Positions 5,662-8,166 of a stretch of 8,166 nucleotides of DNA are shown here, one piece after another. Under the pieces are notes generated by a model. It made no database searches and was not told the DNA's origin. It was given only the letters and a program-made list of their open reading frames with translations. Position 1 is the first letter of the stretch. Each line of letters begins with the position of its first letter. The position numbers and the translations under genes were made by a program. Origin of the DNA: Candidatus Woesearchaeota archaeon (GTDB lineage: Archaea; Nanobdellota; Nanobdellia; Woesearchaeales; WALR01); contig WALR01000024.1 in NCBI GenBank assembly GCA_015522765.1, forward strand, positions 1-8,166. Direction: 5' to 3'.

Positions 5662-5680
5662 AAATAGAAAATAATTTAAA
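5662..5680 (+). promoter_or_regulatory. uL11 promoter, leaderless start
   Basis: AAATAGAAAATA (5662-5673) continues into AATTTAAA (5673-5680), centred about 27 nt before the ATG at 5704. No Shine-Dalgarno sequence is present. The 12-mer is identical to the one before guaA and nearly the same distance from the start codon. Confidence 0.62.
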
Positions 5681-5703
5681 CAGCCGATTTTTTCTGGTTT
5701 GAT

Positions 5704-6426
5704 ATGACTAAACAAACGATTAAGATACTCGTTGAGGGTGGGAAGGCGACAGCTGGTCCTCCTCTGGGGCCTGCGCTTGGGCCTATCGGCGTTAACATAG
5801 GCCAGGTGGTCGGCGATATTAACAAGAAGACAGAGTCATTTAAGGGGATGCAGATTCCAGTCAGCGTGATTGTTGATACAGACACTAAGGAGTTTGAGAT
5901 AGAGCTTGGAACACCCCCTGCTTCTGCACTCATAATTAAGGAGGCTGGGATTGAGAAGGCCTCTTCAAATCCGGGCAAGGACTTTGTTGCGGACCTCAAG
6001 ATACAGCAGATAATTAAGATAGCAAAGATGAAAGAGGGTGCTCTCCTCGGCAGGACGCTTAAGGAGAAGGTGAAGGAGATTATCGGGACTGCGAGGGCTA
6101 TGGGCGTGATGGTTGAGGGGCTTAAGGCTGGAGAGGCGATAAAGCTCGTCAATGAGGGAAAGTTTGACAGGGAGATTAAGGAGGAGAAGACCGAACTCAC
6201 AGAGGAGGAGCTCAAGAAGCTCGAGGCGGAGAAGAAGAAGCTTGCAGAGGAGCTTGAGAAGAAGAGGGAGAAGTATACTGCGACGGCTAATGAGATAATT
6301 AATGCAATGAAGGACAAGCCGAGAAACCAGATAAAGGCAAAGCTTATAGAGGCTGAGATTCCCGATGTTATAATTAACGAGCTGCTGCCTGAAGAGGAAG
6401 AGAAGGGCAAGGAAGAGGGCAAATAA
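5704..6426 (+). CDS. rpl11: Ribosomal protein uL11 with an extra C-terminal extension
   Basis: Large-subunit protein of the ribosomal stalk base, binding the 23S rRNA GTPase-associated centre where elongation factors act. The N-terminal domain has the proline-rich GPPLGPALGPIGVNIGQVV segment (18-36) and FKGMQIPVSVIVD; the rRNA-binding domain has GTPPASALIIKEAGIEK, QIIKIAKMK and VKEIIGTARAMGVMVEG. This core ends near residue 160, the usual archaeal length (about 160-165). Another 80 residues follow: a Lys/Glu/Leu-rich probable coiled coil (about 165-192), a short segment YTATANEIINAMKDKPRNQ leading into a hydrophobic-patterned helix, and an acidic, lysine-containing tail. The reading frame is continuous with no sign of frameshift. 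The genes that usually accompany rpl11 in archaea (nusG, rpl1, rpl10) are absent from the flanks. Confidence 0.97.
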   Translation: MTKQTIKILVEGGKATAGPPLGPALGPIGVNIGQVVGDINKKTESFKGMQIPVSVIVDTDTKEFEIELGTPPASALIIKEAGIEKASSNPGKDFVADLKIQQIIKIAKMKEGALLGRTLKEKVKEIIGTARAMGVMVEGLKAGEAIKLVNEGKFDREIKEEKTELTEEELKKLEAEKKKLAEELEKKREKYTATANEIINAMKDKPRNQIKAKLIEAEIPDVIINELLPEEEEKGKEEGK

Positions 6427-6430
6427 GACT

Positions 6431-6437
6431 CTTTTTG
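6431..6437 (+). terminator. T-tract after uL11
   Basis: CTTTTTG five nt past the uL11 stop. Archaeal transcription often ends at short T runs without a hairpin. The next gene has its own TATA-like box 50 nt downstream, consistent with separate transcription. Confidence 0.35.
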
Positions 6438-6484
6438 CGTGAATCAACTTATTCTAGTGATGTTGAGCAGGAATAAACAGTAGA

Positions 6485-6572
6485 TTTTTATATTACATAT
6501 GATTACTTGCTCCTTGCAAGTGGTAAACATAAATCGTGATTCGGCCAGCAGGATGATGCAAACGAGAGGTGA
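6485..6572 (+). promoter_or_regulatory. Promoter and ribosome binding site of the orphan protein
   Basis: TTTTTATA at 6485-6492 is a candidate TATA box that would start transcription near 6514. GAGGTGA at 6566-6572 is a strong Shine-Dalgarno site 7 nt before ATG 6580. Together they predict a leader of about 65 nt and argue against the ATG at 6499, which lies only 7 nt past the TATA box. Confidence 0.5.
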
Positions 6573-6579
6573 TACTGAT

Positions 6580-8025
6580 ATGGCTCCTGTTCTTGGTGGA
6601 GAAGCTCTGGAAATGATTACTAGCAATCCTGTTTCACTTAATACGCCAAGTCAGCAAAAAAAATATACTCGTCAGCCTGAAGAAGAAAAACAGAAACAGC
6701 TGAACGACGCCCGCCTCGTTGTGGGAGAATACGATAAATTATTATCTGCTCTGAATAATACTTCTGCAGGGGATATGCTGGGCTTATCAGATGGCAGGAT
6801 AAACCCCTTCATTAATGCTCCCTTAATCTCCCTCGCATATACTCTTGCATCATGGAGCAATGAAAAGGCACCGCATGCACCTGAGGATGTTGCAAAGGGC
6901 ATATCTATGTATATGGATTCTCCCTTGTTAAATTATGCACTGGGAATAATAAGCGGCGATAAAGTATCGTTTAATATAAAGGATAGTGCTTCCGAAACAT
7001 ATGAGAGGATTGCTAAATCCGCATTACTCTATTTAGTGAGCGACGCGTATTTTAAATTGAGCACCTCCCCTCTGAAAACCAGCATTAAGCCTGTAAGTCA
7101 AGAGGATACTGAACAAGTAAGATCTGAGGTTGACAGAGAAAGAAAGAGAATAATTGCAAGGACAAAGTGCCTTGATAATGATGGAAGCTATATTTTATTC
7201 CACACTGAACCAGGGAATCTTCAAATTCTTGAAGATGCTGTTAAGAGAGCAGAGGTTCATAAAGATGAACATGAGACAAAATCTGGAATGTCTGAGAGGG
7301 AAGCCTATGAGGAGCTTATACTAAGATATATCGGAAAACAGCTCACGACGCTCAGCATACTGAGGAGGAAAGAGCCTTATTTAACTGCTATGACGACAAA
7401 TGAGGAGGAAGAAATAAAATATGATGCATTCATTTATGCTTTGACACATGCCAAGGATTTTGAGGGCAATAGCTTACTAGGAGAGGCGCTCACAGGCGTG
7501 ATGAAAGCCGACTTATCCACTGAGGAAAATCGCAATGGGGTTATCGGGGAGTACATAGGAAAATCCATTGAAGAAGCGGCTAATCAGCCTAAGAAGAGGG
7601 TGTTATTAAGAATGTTTTATGGTATTATAAGAAGCTTTCCTAAGATGCCCCTGCAGGATATAAAAGATGAAGAGCTGTCAGCTGTGATTAAGTCAGCTAG
7701 GAGGGCCAAGAGCAGTATTCTTATGTGGGAGCCCCCCAAAGGAGAAGATATCTATTTTCTCTCGCGTTCTGCATCAGCCCTTTATTTTGCCTATCGTGTC
7801 TCTTCAACGCAGTCTTATTCTAACAACAGGGAAGGAACAGCACGCTTAAATCACATGCTCAGGAACCAATCCTTTATCTGGCAGAGCGACCTTAGACAGA
7901 GATATCCAAATAAAGATGCAGCATCCCCTGAGAGGATACGCCCCGCCCTCTCGCTAACTGAGATGCTTGCTATAGGAGGCGGGATATACAGGAGAGGGAT
8001 AATGAAACCTCTAAGAGGGATTTAA
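6580..8025 (+). CDS. Unrecognised soluble, mainly helical protein
   Basis: A 481-residue protein (508 if ATG 6499 is used) that I cannot assign to a family. It has no signal peptide, membrane segment, cysteine cluster, P-loop or obvious catalytic motif. It starts with a flexible polar segment (SNPVSLNTPSQQKKYTRQ), then charged, helix-forming stretches with regular leucine/isoleucine spacing, such as SEREAYEELILRYIGKQL and DIKDEELSAVIKSARRA. A Ser/Asn/Arg-rich part near the C-terminus (SSTQSYSNNREGTARL) precedes a glycine-containing end. Codon use looks more A/T-rich than the guaA or uL11 genes, by eye (many AAA, GAA, TTA, ATA). The chosen start has a strong GAGGTGA site. A structural or scaffold protein, or a lineage-specific family, is possible, but function is unknown. 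Confidence 0.85.
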   Translation: MAPVLGGEALEMITSNPVSLNTPSQQKKYTRQPEEEKQKQLNDARLVVGEYDKLLSALNNTSAGDMLGLSDGRINPFINAPLISLAYTLASWSNEKAPHAPEDVAKGISMYMDSPLLNYALGIISGDKVSFNIKDSASETYERIAKSALLYLVSDAYFKLSTSPLKTSIKPVSQEDTEQVRSEVDRERKRIIARTKCLDNDGSYILFHTEPGNLQILEDAVKRAEVHKDEHETKSGMSEREAYEELILRYIGKQLTTLSILRRKEPYLTAMTTNEEEEIKYDAFIYALTHAKDFEGNSLLGEALTGVMKADLSTEENRNGVIGEYIGKSIEEAANQPKKRVLLRMFYGIIRSFPKMPLQDIKDEELSAVIKSARRAKSSILMWEPPKGEDIYFLSRSASALYFAYRVSSTQSYSNNREGTARLNHMLRNQSFIWQSDLRQRYPNKDAASPERIRPALSLTEMLAIGGGIYRRGIMKPLRGI

Positions 8026-8096
8026 GGGAATGATTGAGAATATTCTCTTGAAATACACATAATAATACGCAGAATATGCTTTGCCAGAATTTAGAA
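8026..8096. other. Convergent intergenic spacer with a palindrome
   Basis: A/T-rich spacer after the orphan gene. It contains the 12-bp perfect palindrome GAGAATATTCTC (8036-8047); another, AGAATTAATTCT (8093-8104), overlaps the proposed stop of the minus-strand reading frame. These may act in 3' ends of converging transcripts, but short palindromes are common in A/T-rich DNA. No gene is seen in the spacer. Confidence 0.3.
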
Positions 8097-8166
8097 TTAA
8101 TTCTTTGAACTCTCCTTTATCTCCTTATTCTCTGATTCTTTTACCTTTGTTACTTTTGAGCTTGCA
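8097..8166 (-). CDS. Possible C-terminal tail of a minus-strand gene
   Basis: On the minus strand one frame is open from the window edge for 22 codons to TAA at 8097-8099. It encodes a Lys/Glu/Ser-rich tail (SSKVTKVKESENKEIKESSK). The other two minus frames stop early. The composition resembles a charged, disordered C-terminus, but the piece is too short to be sure it is coding, and no family can be named. Confidence 0.4.
   Translation of the reverse strand, partial: ASSKVTKVKESENKEIKESSKN

Noticed and set aside
5676..6422. Long minus-strand reading frame opposite uL11
   Set aside because: It is a Ser/Phe/Leu-rich shadow of the Lys/Glu-rich uL11 codons; uL11 is certain on the + strand.

Overview
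The window looks archaeal. It carries an archaeal/eukaryotic-type METTL5-like rRNA methyltransferase, an archaeal DtdA/GEK1-family D-aminoacyl-tRNA deacylase, an archaeal-type ribosomal protein uL11, a Trm112-like zinc protein and a tRNA-Ser without an encoded CCA. Several starts sit about 25-29 nt downstream of an A/T-rich TATA-like box, as expected for leaderless archaeal mRNAs, while other genes have GAGGTGA-like ribosome binding sites. Short intergenic gaps, an orphan 481-residue protein and an oddly extended uL11 would suit a small-genome lineage such as DPANN, but nothing in the sequence fixes the taxon.

Layout. Positions 1-153 hold the C-terminal end of an unidentified + strand gene, which overlaps the METTL5-like methyltransferase (150-782) by ATGA. 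A promoter then drives guaA (837-2669), a long GMP synthase with the duplicated dimerisation region of the eukaryotic form. Three minus-strand units follow, read right to left: a Trm112-like protein (3625-3416), tRNA-Ser(UGA) (3323-3240) and a DUF3467-like protein (3042-2692). The tRNA is surrounded by partial copies of its own ends mixed with small hairpins (3077-3412). This is the most unusual DNA in the window.

To the right, a divergent promoter region separates the Trm112 gene from a + strand pair: a sugar-1-phosphate nucleotidyltransferase with a C-terminal beta-helix (3745-4725) and dtdA (TTG start, 4736-5635). Then come uL11 with an extra C-terminal tail of about 80 residues (5704-6426), an unrecognised soluble helical protein (6580-8025), and possibly the charged tail of a converging minus-strand gene (8097-8166).

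Theme. Much of the content serves translation and its quality: rRNA methylation, a methyltransferase activator, tRNA-Ser, removal of D-amino acids from tRNA, and the ribosomal GTPase-centre protein. GMP synthesis and nucleotide-sugar synthesis sit among them. I see no defence system, transposase, integrase or CRISPR array. The points most worth following are the tRNA-derived repeat cluster, the uL11 tail, the eukaryote-type GuaA, the METTL5/Trm112 co-location, a recurring TAGAAA promoter element and the orphan protein.
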